Part shown: positions 1 to 10,173 of the stretch, in pieces
How the letters are laid out: each line of letters begins with the position of its first letter
Position numbering within the stretch: the first letter of the stretch is position 1
Made by a program: the position numbers and the translations under genes
The notes under the pieces: generated by a model
Told to the model about the DNA's origin: nothing
Database searches by the model: none
What the model saw: only the letters and a program-made list of their open reading frames with translations
DNA from: Ophiothrix spiculata
Lineage: Eukaryota > Echinodermata > Ophiuroidea > Amphilepidida > Ophiotrichidae
Assembly: GCA_000969725.1 (NCBI GenBank)
Contig: JXSR01S007528.1
DNA length: 26,016 nucleotides
Strand: one strand, 5' to 3'

Positions 1-1435
1 ATATATGATATTGAAATAAAACAGAAAACAGAATTGAAATTATACATACACCTTTGCAAGTATGTAATTAATATGTCCACAAATGGCATCAATAGGTAAT
101 TTCGAAAAGTTTTACAGAATATTTAAATATTTAGGATTATGGAAATAATCATCAGCACTATTTGCTAAAACAACAGAGTAATACAAAAAAAATGTCGTCT
201 GAAATGTGATGTGAGTTGTAGTTAACCTTAATCCATTGATAAAATGTTTCTTTCTTCTTGAAATTATTTTCAGCTTCACCTACAGCTAAACGTGCTTAAG
301 CACAAATACTAGATGGTAAAGGTCGGCGCCACCCTCATAAAGATATAAGTAGTTCTTATTACCACTTGTAAAAGCGGGATGTTATTTCATCTAATGGAAT
401 TTAGATGCCAATTACAAGCCGGAACCATCCATTAACGGCTTAGCAATTTCGTGCATTTTCTGAGAATGATACTGTACTTTCACGCCGTAAGGGCAGATAG
501 TTAGGTGACGGTTATACGGTTATAGTATAAGAAGTTTTACTTGAAAGTATGCAAAACGACATATTTTGCTACCCGCAGATGATGTTTTATATGAGTTAAA
601 AATCCCACTTAAAATGCGCCATTCAGTTACGAATTAGGTTACGAATTAAGTATAACATGTTTCGTGAAATTAAAACGTTAAATGAAGTAATCATTTTTGT
701 TGGTGAACTATGTGATATAACGTTTGATACACTGCCCTGCCAGATAAGAACTGCTCTTATTGAAGACATTTAAGAAAATGAATATTTGACAAACAACTGT
801 GTTATTTCACTTGAGTATATTGAAGTTGCTTGGTTTAATTGCATCTACAAAATAGCCTTTGCAATGAAAAAGGGAAGAGGTAAAGTGTATCACACCTAGA
901 ATCGGAATATAACTAATTATTACCTATGCCATTGTGTTAAAACAAATTATTTTGAATGAAGCAGTCCACAAACAATAAGCTCCTAAGGTGATGAGAGCTT
1001 TCATTAATTTACTACTCTGGTCCAGTATAGCATTTACACTCACAATGACCAATGAAACGTATATTGTCCAGACTCTAGACGTGTTAATTTAAACAGCTTT
1101 GTTAGCTGGCATTTAATCCCATAATGGAAAAGAACTCCAAATAGCTTGTTAGAAGCATCCATTAAAAGCTTACGTGTCGAACCGATATGTGTTAGTTTCC
1201 AGATGTCATTCTTCTAAGCATATTAAATTAAGATCTTGAAGAAATCCTTATATAGAGAGAAGTATTCTTAGAGTTGCATACTTGTAATTCTATGTACTAA
1301 AATACTAACATGAATATGGATAATATAATATCCCCTTTTACCCAGTTTCAATGTTTCCAAAGTGCTCATAATTAGTATGTGGGATATTCAAGCCGATCGC
1401 TAAGTCAGAAATATCTATTAACTGCGCAAAATATG
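1..1435. other. AT-rich stretch without identifiable gene
   Basis: No frame of convincing coding character is seen on either strand. Small structures only: a perfect 12-bp palindrome (GTGCTTAAGCAC) at 292-303, a short hairpin near 389-410 (CATCTAA/TTAGATG) and a 12-bp tandem pair (GTTACGAATTAG / GTTACGAATTAA) at 626-649. The 273-530 part is somewhat less AT-biased and has homeodomain-type TAAT/ATTA words, so it could be a conserved non-coding element, but nothing in a single sequence can prove this. Confidence 0.5.
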
Positions 1436-1744
1436 TCATTCGTCTTCATCATCAGTCGCCCAATACCTTTTGTGACCAGATCCCAATCCTAGAGACAATT
1501 TTTCCTCTTGATAAGCATCCATAGCTACTAAACACTCATGAACAAATTTGCCTTTTTCTCTACCATTGCACAATTTTGCTTGAAAATCGTAGCTTTTTTA
1601 TTGTCTATAATTTACTCAACACCTTTTTGTAATTTTGGAGCTGCTTTGCTATTTTCTGTTCATATTATAGGAGCATCTATCATTTGTTAGACAAGCAGAT
1701 GTGAGTAAATTTAACCATTTCTGGAGCAAGTGCTTGTGGGGCAA
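1436..1744 (-). pseudogene. Unrecognised coding remnant, C-terminal part
   Basis: Reading the minus strand from 1597 down to a TGA at 1436-1438 gives 53 codons with normal protein composition and no low-complexity bias. The product contains KGKFVHECLVAMDAYQEEKL and ends in HKRYWATDDEDE, a plausible acidic C-terminus. The same frame can be followed upstream to about 1744 but is crossed by three stops (TAG, TGA, TAA). At 1745-1746 there is an AG preceded by an AT-rich tract that would serve as a splice acceptor. I do not recognise the family. It may be the last exon of a gene on the minus strand, a decayed retrocopy, or part of a transposon protein. A 53-codon frame can occur by chance, but the amino-acid mix is unusual for chance in DNA this AT-rich. 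Confidence 0.35.
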
Positions 1745-1884
1745 CTAAATATTATTATAGACTTTTTTTCTTGTGAGAAACCTATATATTTTTGTTAAAA
1801 ATAATAATATCACTGTGTCAGCGTGTTGTATTGCGCTAAGAAACTTATGAACAAAGTACTGCTGCTGCCTTACGCTGACGTCAA

Positions 1885-2160
1885 ATTGGTGTACTAATGG
1901 CCATATGCAAACTTAATCGTTTGTTATTCCCCATAACAACTCCCTATTATTTCTTGCGTCGACGAAGCCATTACAGATTAAATGTCTTGCCGAGTCATAA
2001 CCCGTTTGCCGTAGGGGGAGGGATTAGAAAAAGAAAGAATAACTAATTCAATACTATTTTTACAGGAATCGGTCAGATGTTGACATGTTTGACATGTGAA
2101 TAAATATGAATTTTCATCTTCTAGAGTCTCTGCTAAAATTCTTCGAACAAAATCAGTCAT
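1885..2160 (-). pseudogene. Unrecognised coding remnant, possible N-terminal part
   Basis: On the minus strand an ATG at 2158-2160 opens a 60-codon frame (to 1978) containing ETLEDENSYLFTCQTCQHLT, with a CxxC pair, and ending PSPYGKRVMTRQDI. In a second frame the same strand, overlapping the end of the first, runs on with LRQTGYDSARHLICNGFVDA and continues into the 1890s before a stop. This looks like one coding stretch broken by a frameshift near 2010-2020. It lies upstream of, and on the same strand as, the fragment at 1436-1744, so the two may be parts of one decayed gene. No family was recognised and no function is proposed. Confidence 0.3.
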
Positions 2161-2614
2161 GTGACCCCCAATTGCATGGTACCGATCGCATTTGTAAACA
2201 ATTGGCCCTGTACTCTTGATATTGTGATCTTTTTGGTTATTCCTCAGATCCAGAGGAAATTATACAACTCTTAGGATAAGATTTGGTTATGTAAATGTGT
2301 AAGTAAAAACTGCATTTTATGCTGTATATTCACAACTTCAACAACCATTTGAACAACTCAAATAAGGGTACTAGGTATTTTCATTGGCAATTAATGCTCC
2401 ATTATCACCAATCCAACTATTCGTTTGGAGTTTGATACCTGAGACTGCATGAAAAGCAAAATGTGATACCATATCTGATACTAATAGAGCACCAGGTGGA
2501 TTTTATTACCCTATATTATTTGTCTTGAGACATGTCTTGGTCTCATTTTTTCAACTCGGATGGTTACTCGGTCAGAAAAGCCAGTCACCAACTCCTAACG
2601 CCGTTAACTTACCA
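2161..2614. other. Stretch with no identifiable feature
   Basis: AT-rich DNA between the coding remnant and the microsatellite. I see no open frame, repeat or structure of note. Confidence 0.5.
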
Positions 2615-2675
<61 letters not shown>

Positions 2676-2683
2676 ATAATAAT
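2615..2683. repeat. (ACT)20 microsatellite with (AAT)3 tail
   Basis: Twenty uninterrupted ACT triplets at 2615-2674 are followed by three AAT triplets. The long poly-Thr, poly-Leu and poly-Val frames crossing this point on both strands are artefacts of the repeat, not genes. The perfect run suggests a young, length-variable locus. Confidence 0.97.
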
Positions 2684-3059
2684 AAGAATACACAATATTT
2701 ATCGAGTGCCTTATACAGCTGTTTCAAAGCGCTGCTGCCTATACCAATTACGGTATTCACATGCGTCATTTTAATATTTATTTTCATATCGAAGGAAGAC
2801 GTTCCTGTATTTACCCAATCAATCTAATTTTGATTCGCCACCTAAACCGGAAGTAAATAACATATTCAAAGAGAAACCGATCATCAAATGTAATTAAATT
2901 GGACCTTTACACATGTACACTGTCATGTTTGTTTTCATATCGCCAATACTATTTATACAATATCGAAACCACACACATCCAAATATGTTATGATTCCAAA
3001 GATTACTGCTTATGCACCTGAAACAAGCATAATTATTCATTACATTGCCTGAAATTTAG
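2684..3059. other. Stretch with no identifiable feature
   Basis: AT-rich sequence with no coding frame or repeat that I can support. Confidence 0.5.
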
Positions 3060-3345
3060 CATTTACCATCACTCACGGAAAATCAGGGAATTTGGTGTTT
3101 TAAATCACAGAAAACATGCAACCTAAACCAATATGTAGGTCGATGGCATTGCACGGGTAGACTGCCCGGCAACGTCACTCTTGGTGATATGCCATCGCAG
3201 ATTTACGCGACGGGTCTGCCCTGCCTGCCTGAAAAGTCGGAGGCGGACGGAGGAAAAGTTCCCCAAGTTCTACTTTACGTAGTGTAGCTAGGGTAGGGCG
3301 ACTTCACGTTAGGCGAGCGCAGATTGTACATAATAGGCCTTTGCG
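3060..3345 (+). other. GC/CpG-rich island with an open frame
   Basis: From about 3140 to 3345 the base composition changes abruptly to GC-rich with many CpGs, in a window that is otherwise strongly AT-rich. A 9-bp inverted repeat (CGATGGCAT at 3141-3149, ATGCCATCG at 3189-3197) lies in it. A plus-strand frame is open from 3060 to the stop at 3285-3287 (75 codons, no early ATG; includes GRLPGNVTLGDMPSQIYATG), and the other plus frames are also partly open, as expected for GC-rich DNA. It could be a promoter CpG cluster, a transposon piece or a coding exon. None is recognised. Confidence 0.35.
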
Positions 3346-3594
3346 CGCGTTAAGTATCGACAAAAATCGATAAGAATTATATAAACTATTTTATGGCTTG
3401 TGGTCAATTGTTATTCAAACTGTTAAAGCGTAAACTTTTACAATGAAGCCTAATGATTGATTCGTAAAAAGTAAAAAAAAATATATATTAAATTGCTTCT
3501 ATTAAGTATCATGATGTTGTGCTCTTGTGAGTGTTCACATACCTTTTTCTTGTACATGTAATATGTAATATGACAAAGTTAAAGAATTTAAACA

Positions 3595-3812
3595 GCGAAA
3601 ATCGAGAGGAAACACTAACTCACTATCATTTAGAATAGCTCTAAAGGAGTAATGTTACACTTGTTCGATTATATCTACTTCTCATTTCAGCAATCTTAGA
3701 CGACACTGCTAACTTTTAGAACGTTTACTGTTACATGACTAGACACTAGGCAATTATAACCACAATATTGACCAATGATGCCTAAGTATATGACCGAATA
3801 GTCTCATATCTA
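3595..3812 (+). repeat. Local repeat family, old diverged copy
   Basis: This segment aligns collinearly with the cores of the copies at 6332 and 7286. Shared landmarks in order are CATTTAGAATAGCTCT, a TTACAC..GTTCGATTATA block, GACACTGCTA, a TTTACTGTTACA-type block, GACATTGATAGG-type words, and TTGG/TTGACCAATGATG. It is clearly more diverged than the other two are from each other, so it is an older member. Family type is unknown. Confidence 0.75.
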
Positions 3813-4770
3813 TTATTCGATCCAAGATAGAGAGTTTAAGTTATTGGCTATCACAAACCATCGCCGCAACGTCGCAATGGCCGAAATTTTGCCAACCCCA
3901 TTTGTCAATTTTATTTTTCAAGTTGCGTACATCGGTGTCTGACAGGAGCTATGAGCATCAGTTCCCCTAAACTAACAAAAGTAAAATTATTGTATTGGCA
4001 AGTGGGACATTTTGATTGGAAAAATCAGAGGTTTTGTGTGCATTGTTTATATTATTTTGACGCCATCTTACTCTATCAACTGGGTTAAATTCGGCAGTCA
4101 ACGATCAGAATTGTGTCGATTTTTGATACATGAAAGCTTTTGATTCTTAGTGCTATTTGAAAGTGATCACACATATCTGTTCCAACAATGCCTTTGCTTA
4201 TATTTCAAAATTTTGTCAGCTTTTCGCAGGAGTCAATGGCTGTGAACTCAGATCCAATATGTAATGCGATGGCGTATGGGGTCTGAAAGCTCAGACTAGA
4301 GTGTATGTACAGGAAATATTAATTACTAATCGTAAAATGCGCCATACAAAGTATCTAGTCATCAAGATCAAAGCCTCATTTATGTGTAAATTCCTATATG
4401 AATCCAGCAAATTCCATACGTAAGTTGTGAAGCATGTTTAAAATGTTTACACATTGAAACATATTTTTTCTTTCCATTTTCTTAATAATATGGAAAAATT
4501 ATGAAGATTTTCCATAAATAAAACAAGACAAGTATCTACCTTCGCTATTTACAAACATTTCCCTTGAATGTACATTTATAAATAACATTGTTCTCGTTTA
4601 GTAAATACTTTCAAATCAAATTTCAAACCAAATAAACTAAAAATATTGATTTAACAGAGGTTATGTTTAAAAATAATAAGACATTTATACCAGCCACAAG
4701 ATGTAAATGACTAAACATTACTACTGCTAGACGCGCGAAGACATATTATGTCCACAATCCTTTCTCGTCT
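3813..4770. other. Stretch with no identifiable feature
   Basis: AT-rich DNA. I found no long open frame, tandem repeat or clear inverted repeat. Confidence 0.45.
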
Positions 4771-4840
4771 GACTGGTTACCTCAGTCAGTTGGGTGTTTG
4801 GCTGGTAATGTTAAGGTCCCTGGTACGAATCTTGGATGAT
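4771..4840 (+). repeat. tRNA-derived SINE-like unit
   Basis: The sequence carries a box-A-like stretch (CCTCAGTCAGTTGGGT), a central GGCTGGTAATGTTAAGGTCC and a box-B-like GGTACGAATCTTGG at tRNA-like spacing. This is the arrangement of tRNA-derived SINE heads, in which a Pol III internal promoter drives transcription. It departs from a functional tRNA at several stem positions, so a decayed SINE head is favoured over a real tRNA. The SINE tail cannot be delimited. Confidence 0.6.
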
Positions 4841-6331
4841 TAGTGTTTTTATTTTCGCAGACAAATACAATTATAGTTTTGTTATGCAGTGGATTGATTA
4901 CGTCAACTATTACGGAATGCCAAGGAAGTCTGTTGCCGGCCTGTCATTTTTTTCATTTCATTTACAGTGAAGTACATTTGGTACATTTTTTAACCCCAAT
5001 GACATTGCTTATACATTAGAAAAATTTAAAGAAAACTGACACACAATCTAAAAATGTCATCGGATGCTGTAGGGTTCTATAGATTTTATTTTTCATGTTG
5101 TAATGCCAAAACATGAATACTTTCAATGATAAGTCATTGACATTCGTCAATCGCAAAGATTCAATAAGAAATGTGTGTTGTTATATGTATCCGAGCTTGA
5201 GGCGTAACAGTAAAGACGTACTATTCATGTAAGTATCAAATGTGGAAAATAAGCCCATGATTTAAATTATAAGTAAGATCACAATAAGATAACAATCTAA
5301 CAAAAAGTCCTAGCCTCACTAAGTGTAATGCTACAAATGAGTTAGGTATTCAAACAAGCTACAAAGCTGTTCATCGCAAATCAACAACTCTGCACCCATG
5401 CATCCGCGTAATTTTATCGCGCGAAGGTGGCTTTAGCCATCCTTTCAACAACGAGAAACTTCCTGTAAATATGTGAATTAATTCCTCAGTGTTTTAACTT
5501 TAACATATACTTGTCTTCACAACATACTTAGCAGAATCTGAAGCAAAATGCTACTTTGTGAACGTTTGTTACTTTGCCTTTAATTGTTCCCAAACACCAG
5601 ACTTTGCACGTATTTAAAGTGTCCGACGCGTACTGAACAGTGCACTGCGTAAGCGTACTTCTGTACTACTTGACGCGCTAATGCAATGAATTATATACGC
5701 TTTGATGATACTGTCCTTATTTACCTTACTTTATTTACCATGTTTATATTTTTTGTTACATTCAAATTTTAATCGAAAAAAAAGAAAAAAGGAACGATTA
5801 TCCGTTTTTTTAACCCGTTTTGTCCTTATCAAATTTTTAAAACTGATCTAAGAAAATAGAATTATTTAGCCATACGGCAATACGGCCAACTTTATTTCAA
5901 AACATTAATTTGATAGTTAAATAAATGTTGATAACAAAACGATTCTTTAACATTTTCTTTAATATAACCATGAACTTTGTTCAAACACTGTCAAGGAACA
6001 TTGAAAAACGGTGTGAAAAATTGCTTATTCCTTATAACTAAAATCATGAGCCCATATTCATGAAACCTGTTAAATCTAAATTGAAAAACTTAACATAGCA
6101 CATAAAATGACATTACCTCATGGGTATCCTTCTTTCATAACTTTATGTAAGCAACATTTTCGAAAAAAAATTTACTACTCTCATAGAAAAACTGCTAGTT
6201 TAAGACTAAATTATATTTTGTAATCGAACGAACTCACTAAAATGTTCTAAACATCCAGCTGTTGATCTTATTATTTCTTTGTAAGAAGTAAAGAAATTAT
6301 GCACGTAATTCTAAATCACTTATTTTATTTC
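4841..6331. other. Long AT-rich stretch without identifiable gene
   Basis: No convincing coding frame. Slightly less AT-biased, CpG-containing patches occur near 5395-5450 and 5610-5690, but no structure that I can name. Confidence 0.45.
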
Positions 6332-6832
6332 TGAATAAAATACCATGATTTGTTTATATTTTTTACTTTTTAAGTAATTGTATTTTCTTGTTACTGTAAC
6401 AGGGGAATATTTGTGAATCTAAAAGGTGAAAGTCTAGAAGAACCGCCAATTCAATAGCATTTAGAATAGCTCTGGAGGGGTTATCTTACACTCGTTCGAT
6501 TATAGACACGTCTTATTTTGGAAATCTCTGTGCCCGATCCGTGGACACTGCTACCATTCAGATCGTATATTGTTACACGACAAGACATTGATAGGGCATT
6601 TATAGCCAAGCAATTGGTCAATGCTGCCAAAGTGCATTAGAGAGCAGTCTGACTGAACTCGTGTTTGCTTTTATCGGCTAAAATACTCGAAATGTCAAAC
6701 TGAAGATTTTAAGGACTTTCAAATGTCGTTATACTCTTTTTTTTCAAGAGGTGATGCAAAAATTCCTCCGTTCCAACGTAACTTCACATCACACACTGAT
6801 TATAGTGTTTTAGTTTTTTAAATAATCAAACG
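6332..6832 (+). repeat. Local repeat family, long copy 1
   Basis: About 500 bp that recurs, with small indels, about 950 bp downstream (offset 954 at the left end, 944 near the right). It starts at TGAATAAAATACCATGATT and ends after the CTCCGTTCCAACGTAACTTCAC block and an AATAATCAAA stretch. No coding frame and no obvious terminal inverted repeats. It could be a local segmental duplication or a non-autonomous transposon. Confidence 0.9.
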
Positions 6833-7285
6833 GCATTTCATCAGTTGCAACTTATCTTGTTACATAATTTGTTTTGACGGATTATTATTATCCTGTAAAA
6901 GGTATTTATTGGAAGAGCAGTGCTCGCCTGCAAGAGCACTGACTCCCACATTGAACCTATATCAAGAGGATATGTGTTAAAAGCATAGACTAATATTGTT
7001 AGCATCGAATGGATCTAATGAACCAAGGCTAAGACAATTTTGATCCGGGAAGGAAGGTATTGACTAGTACCTGTCAGTATCAATGCAATTTTGCAATTGT
7101 ATTTGTTTAACCGTGTACTCAGTAGGATATTTTGCATTTTTCAGTAATATGCAATCCTCTTTTGAAAGGCAGTACGATAACTAAGAAGGAGGCCTAACCT
7201 AAATGATATATATTCTTTAAGCCGAACCCCCCTACGTGGCATATACTACATCATGCACAAGTCTCACATAAATTCCAAATAAATA
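6833..7285. other. Spacer between the two long repeat copies
   Basis: Sequence not shared by the two copies. I see no gene in it. It contains a short inverted word around 6915-6945 (GCAGTGCTC / GAGCACTG). Confidence 0.5.
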
Positions 7286-7777
7286 TGAATAAAATACCAT
7301 GATTTTTTATTTTTTTTTACTATGTAAGTAATTATATTTTCTTGTTGCTGTAACAGGGGATATTGGAGAATCTAAAAGGTGAAAGTCTAGAAGAACCGCT
7401 AATTCAATAGCATTTAGACTAGCTCTGGTTATCTTACACTCGGTCGATTATAGACACGTCTTATTTTAGAAATCTCTGTGTCCGATCCGTCGACACTACT
7501 ACCTTTTAGATCGTTTATTGTTACAAGACAAGACATTGATAGGGCATTTATAGCCAAGCAATTGGTCAATGCTGTCAAAGTGCATTAGAGAGCAGTCTCA
7601 ACTCGAGTTTGCTTTTATCGGCTAAAATACTCGAAATGTCAAACTGAAGATTTTAAGGACTTTCAAATGTTGTTGTACCCTTTTTTTTCAAGAGGTGATG
7701 CAAAAATTCCTCCGTTCCAACGTAACTTCACGTCACACAATGATGTTTGTGTTTTTGTTTTTAAAATAATTAAATAG
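7286..7777 (+). repeat. Local repeat family, long copy 2
   Basis: Collinear with 6332-6832 at high identity (differences are scattered substitutions and short indels, such as the loss of a GGAGGGG word near 7427). The right end runs into a 58-bp tandem duplication. The high similarity shows this duplication is much younger than the copy at 3595. Confidence 0.9.
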
Positions 7778-7852
7778 CTGCCCCAAAATTTCAAACACTG
7801 ATTTTTGTGTTTTTGTTTTTAAACTAATCAAATCGCTGCCCCAAAATTTCTG
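7741..7852 (+). repeat. 58-bp tandem duplication
   Basis: Two head-to-tail units at 7741-7798 and 7799-7852, each holding TTTGTGTTTTTGTTTTTAAA and a GCTGCCCCAAAATTTC block. The first unit is the right edge of repeat copy 2. Confidence 0.85.
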
Positions 7853-7900
7853 GAAAGCCCAACTAAAATTTGCATTCGTGAACTTTTGAACTTTTAGGAA

Positions 7901-8106
7901 TTAAGAAACAAATGTCGAAGAAGGTTTTCCTTGAATTTTTGATTTTGATTTTGATTTTTTTTTTAATTCCAAAAATAGGTTAAAAATGCAAAACATCTAA
8001 CCGCTTCAACCAAAATGTCAATTTTTTGCCTTTTTTGGCAGTTTTTCAAAAAACAAGATCAAAATCAAAAATTTGAGACAACCCTTCATAAACATTTGAT
8101 TCTTAA
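7901..8106. repeat. Foldback (hairpin-forming) element
   Basis: Imperfect arms of about 65 bp at 7901-7965 and 8041-8106 are inverted copies. Both contain TTAAGAA/T, CAAATGT, an AAGG..T word and AATTTTTGATTTTGATT-type sequence. The loop of about 75 bp contains a smaller hairpin (TGCC-T6-GGCA) near 8026-8040. The structure ends exactly where partial repeat copy 3 begins, suggesting insertion next to, or capture of, that sequence. Confidence 0.75.
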
Positions 8107-8209
8107 AATACTCGAAATGTCAAACTGAAGAATTTAAGGACTTTCAAATGTTGTTGTACTCTTTTTTTTTTCAAGAGTTGATGCAAAAATTCCTCCCTTC
8201 CAACGTAAC
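8103..8209 (+). repeat. Local repeat family, partial third recent copy
   Basis: Matches the last ~105 bp of the long copies (from AAAATACTCGAAATGTCAAA through CCAACGTAACTTCACG). The left part of the family is absent. It starts immediately after the foldback at 7901-8106. Confidence 0.88.
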
Positions 8210-8781
8210 TTCACGTTCATTTTAGCATCACCTTGCAGTAAACTATATAACTTTTGAACCTAAGTTTAAATCGTCAGCTGTTGGAAATGAACTCGATGAT
8301 GACATCCGTTGCTGTATTGTTATCTTTACTTTACTTACAAAACTACAAAATCTACTGTCTAATAAATTGATTACACCTAAGCCGTTTATTTATTTTCCGA
8401 ACTGCTAAAATGATTTAAATCTGTTATTACATAAAAGAAAGACAACCAACCACTGCTTTTATGTAATATAGTATGTGCCAGACGACAAAAACAGTCACCG
8501 ATAGTGATTACATCAAAAGAAGAGAGGCGTGCCATTGTTGTATAATTCACATGTTCTCGCCGATGTCACGATTGTTAGTTGGTCACAAGTGAAAATTGTA
8601 AAAAACACTACAGATGTAAATATTTTCCGTGATTTCAATCTCAAAACAAAACTGTTTCTCTTCGATAAATTGTTTGCTTGTGCTCAATTTAATTTGAAAA
8701 AAATATTGTGTCGGTTGGTCGGGATTTCTTTCTTGTTTTCTTATAATATTCCCACCAATTAAAATGGAGTTCCCGCCCACT
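8210..8781. other. Stretch without identifiable gene
   Basis: A 77-codon plus-strand frame crosses 8529-8762, but its product is rich in residues encoded by AT-rich codons, resembles nothing I know, and is overlapped by an equally open antisense frame. I do not call a gene. Confidence 0.4.
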
Positions 8782-9076
8782 TTAAAGTTGAATTAAATGC
8801 CCTCCTCTCAAGTATAGCCCCATCAACAATCGCTTCTGTCCAATTACATTTTCTGTATCCAAAATAAATACATCCCCTGGGGTTGAACCCCTAAATCTGA
8901 TGTTGCTGAAGTATCCAAATTTGGTCGATGTCTCCCCCATGAACTAAAAGTATGGCCAACTCCCACCCCCTGATTTTATCATCATCTGGTAATTTTATTG
9001 TCAGTTTCATTTTTTTTTCACTTATATGGCAATGCTGAAAAACTGTTTTGACTACCTTTTCTTTCTTCAGATGCAT
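8782..9076 (-). pseudogene. Unrecognised coding fragment or exon pair
   Basis: On the minus strand a frame from 8943 to the TAA at 8782-8784 encodes 53 residues with strongly protein-like composition, including GETSTKFGYFSNIRFRGSTP and then GDVFILDTENVIGQKRLLMG. Immediately upstream the sequence reads ATACTTTTAG before the first codon, which is a fair splice acceptor. Further upstream, in another frame (to 9076), the strand encodes KKMKLTIKLPDDDKIRGWEL before running out of coding sense. Either an intron boundary lies at about 8944 or a frameshift joins the two parts. I do not recognise the protein family. It may be an exon of a minus-strand gene or a decayed copy. No membrane segment or known catalytic motif is apparent. 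Confidence 0.35.
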
Positions 9077-10173
9077 ATTTTTCTCTTATTTTTCATGAGA
9101 TGAGAATTTATCTCAAATTCCAAAAAAAGAATTAAAGAAAACTTAGAAGAAAATATTAAAGCGAACTATGTATAATTTATTAATATTAAAAACTGATAAT
9201 GTATAATTATACATAACGGTATGTTAACAATGCTAAACAGAATCTAGCAAAACCCAATATTTAACTTTGCTTATTCAAAATTCGATTTGGCGAAGGGTAA
9301 ACGCCATGATATCAAACACCAAAATGTTGATTGAAAAAACACACAACATTTTACCGCTAATGAAAAGGTCTTATCCTTGCCCAAAAAAGTAATAGTACAT
9401 CAAGCATACCACGCAGTATAACTGACGCAGTGTAACTGAGGAAGAGGGCATAGTGTTAAATAAATCAGCATTATTAATACCAAACCCAATTGATTGAAAA
9501 AAAAATAGTGTTAATAAAATGTGTCCAAAGCAAACAGAGTTAGCCAAGAAAGAATAAGAAAATAAGTAAAGTAGTATTATAAACTGTTGAAATTCAAACT
9601 GTGTTATATCAAGCGAGATATGTCCTGCATCTTAGCTATAGTGCTGGGATTATGTTAATAAAATAAACTTGTAGACGTGATTAATACACTAGACGCAATA
9701 TTGGACGTTTATAGTATTGACATTTTACATGGTTTGGCTTTATATTTAAGTTTTCAATATTACGCCTATCGTTACATTTTTAAGAACACTAAATCGAAAG
9801 AAATAGGAAAGTGGACTTTTGAGTAAAATCGGTTGATTTATTTTTTTAATATACCGTACATTAATATTAATAGCGGTGAAAATTGATCTGAAAGCTTCCA
9901 AAGTGTAATACCAGTTTTTTATTTAAAAGATAATTTTGATGGAAACAAATTAAGATATAAACGACCTGTTAGTATTCAGAAACACATTGGCATATCTCTA
10001 AAACATATAACTCTTAAGTCATAACCAAATGGGGTGTGGTGTGGCGAAATGAGAGGCAAGTTTACCTTGATGATTTTGAATAAAACAAAAACCCAGCAAT
10101 TGAATCACATTGGTTGAAAAATTGAATTTTAGTTTTTTGATGGAAATCGCGACAACATATATTCTTGTAACTA
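9077..10173. other. AT-rich stretch without identifiable gene
   Basis: Nothing coding is seen. A perfect 16-bp AT palindrome (ATGTATAATTATACAT) lies at 9199-9214. Confidence 0.5.

Noticed and set aside
2525-2827. Long frames on both strands with poly-Thr, poly-Leu and poly-Val
   Set aside because: They are translations of the ACT microsatellite at 2615-2674; none has coding character outside the repeat.
6455-6510. tRNA-like boxes in the local repeat family (TAGCTCTGGAGG followed by GTTCGATTATA)
   Set aside because: The spacing between the two boxes is about half that of a tRNA and the flanks cannot form tRNA stems, so a Pol III gene or SINE head is not supported.
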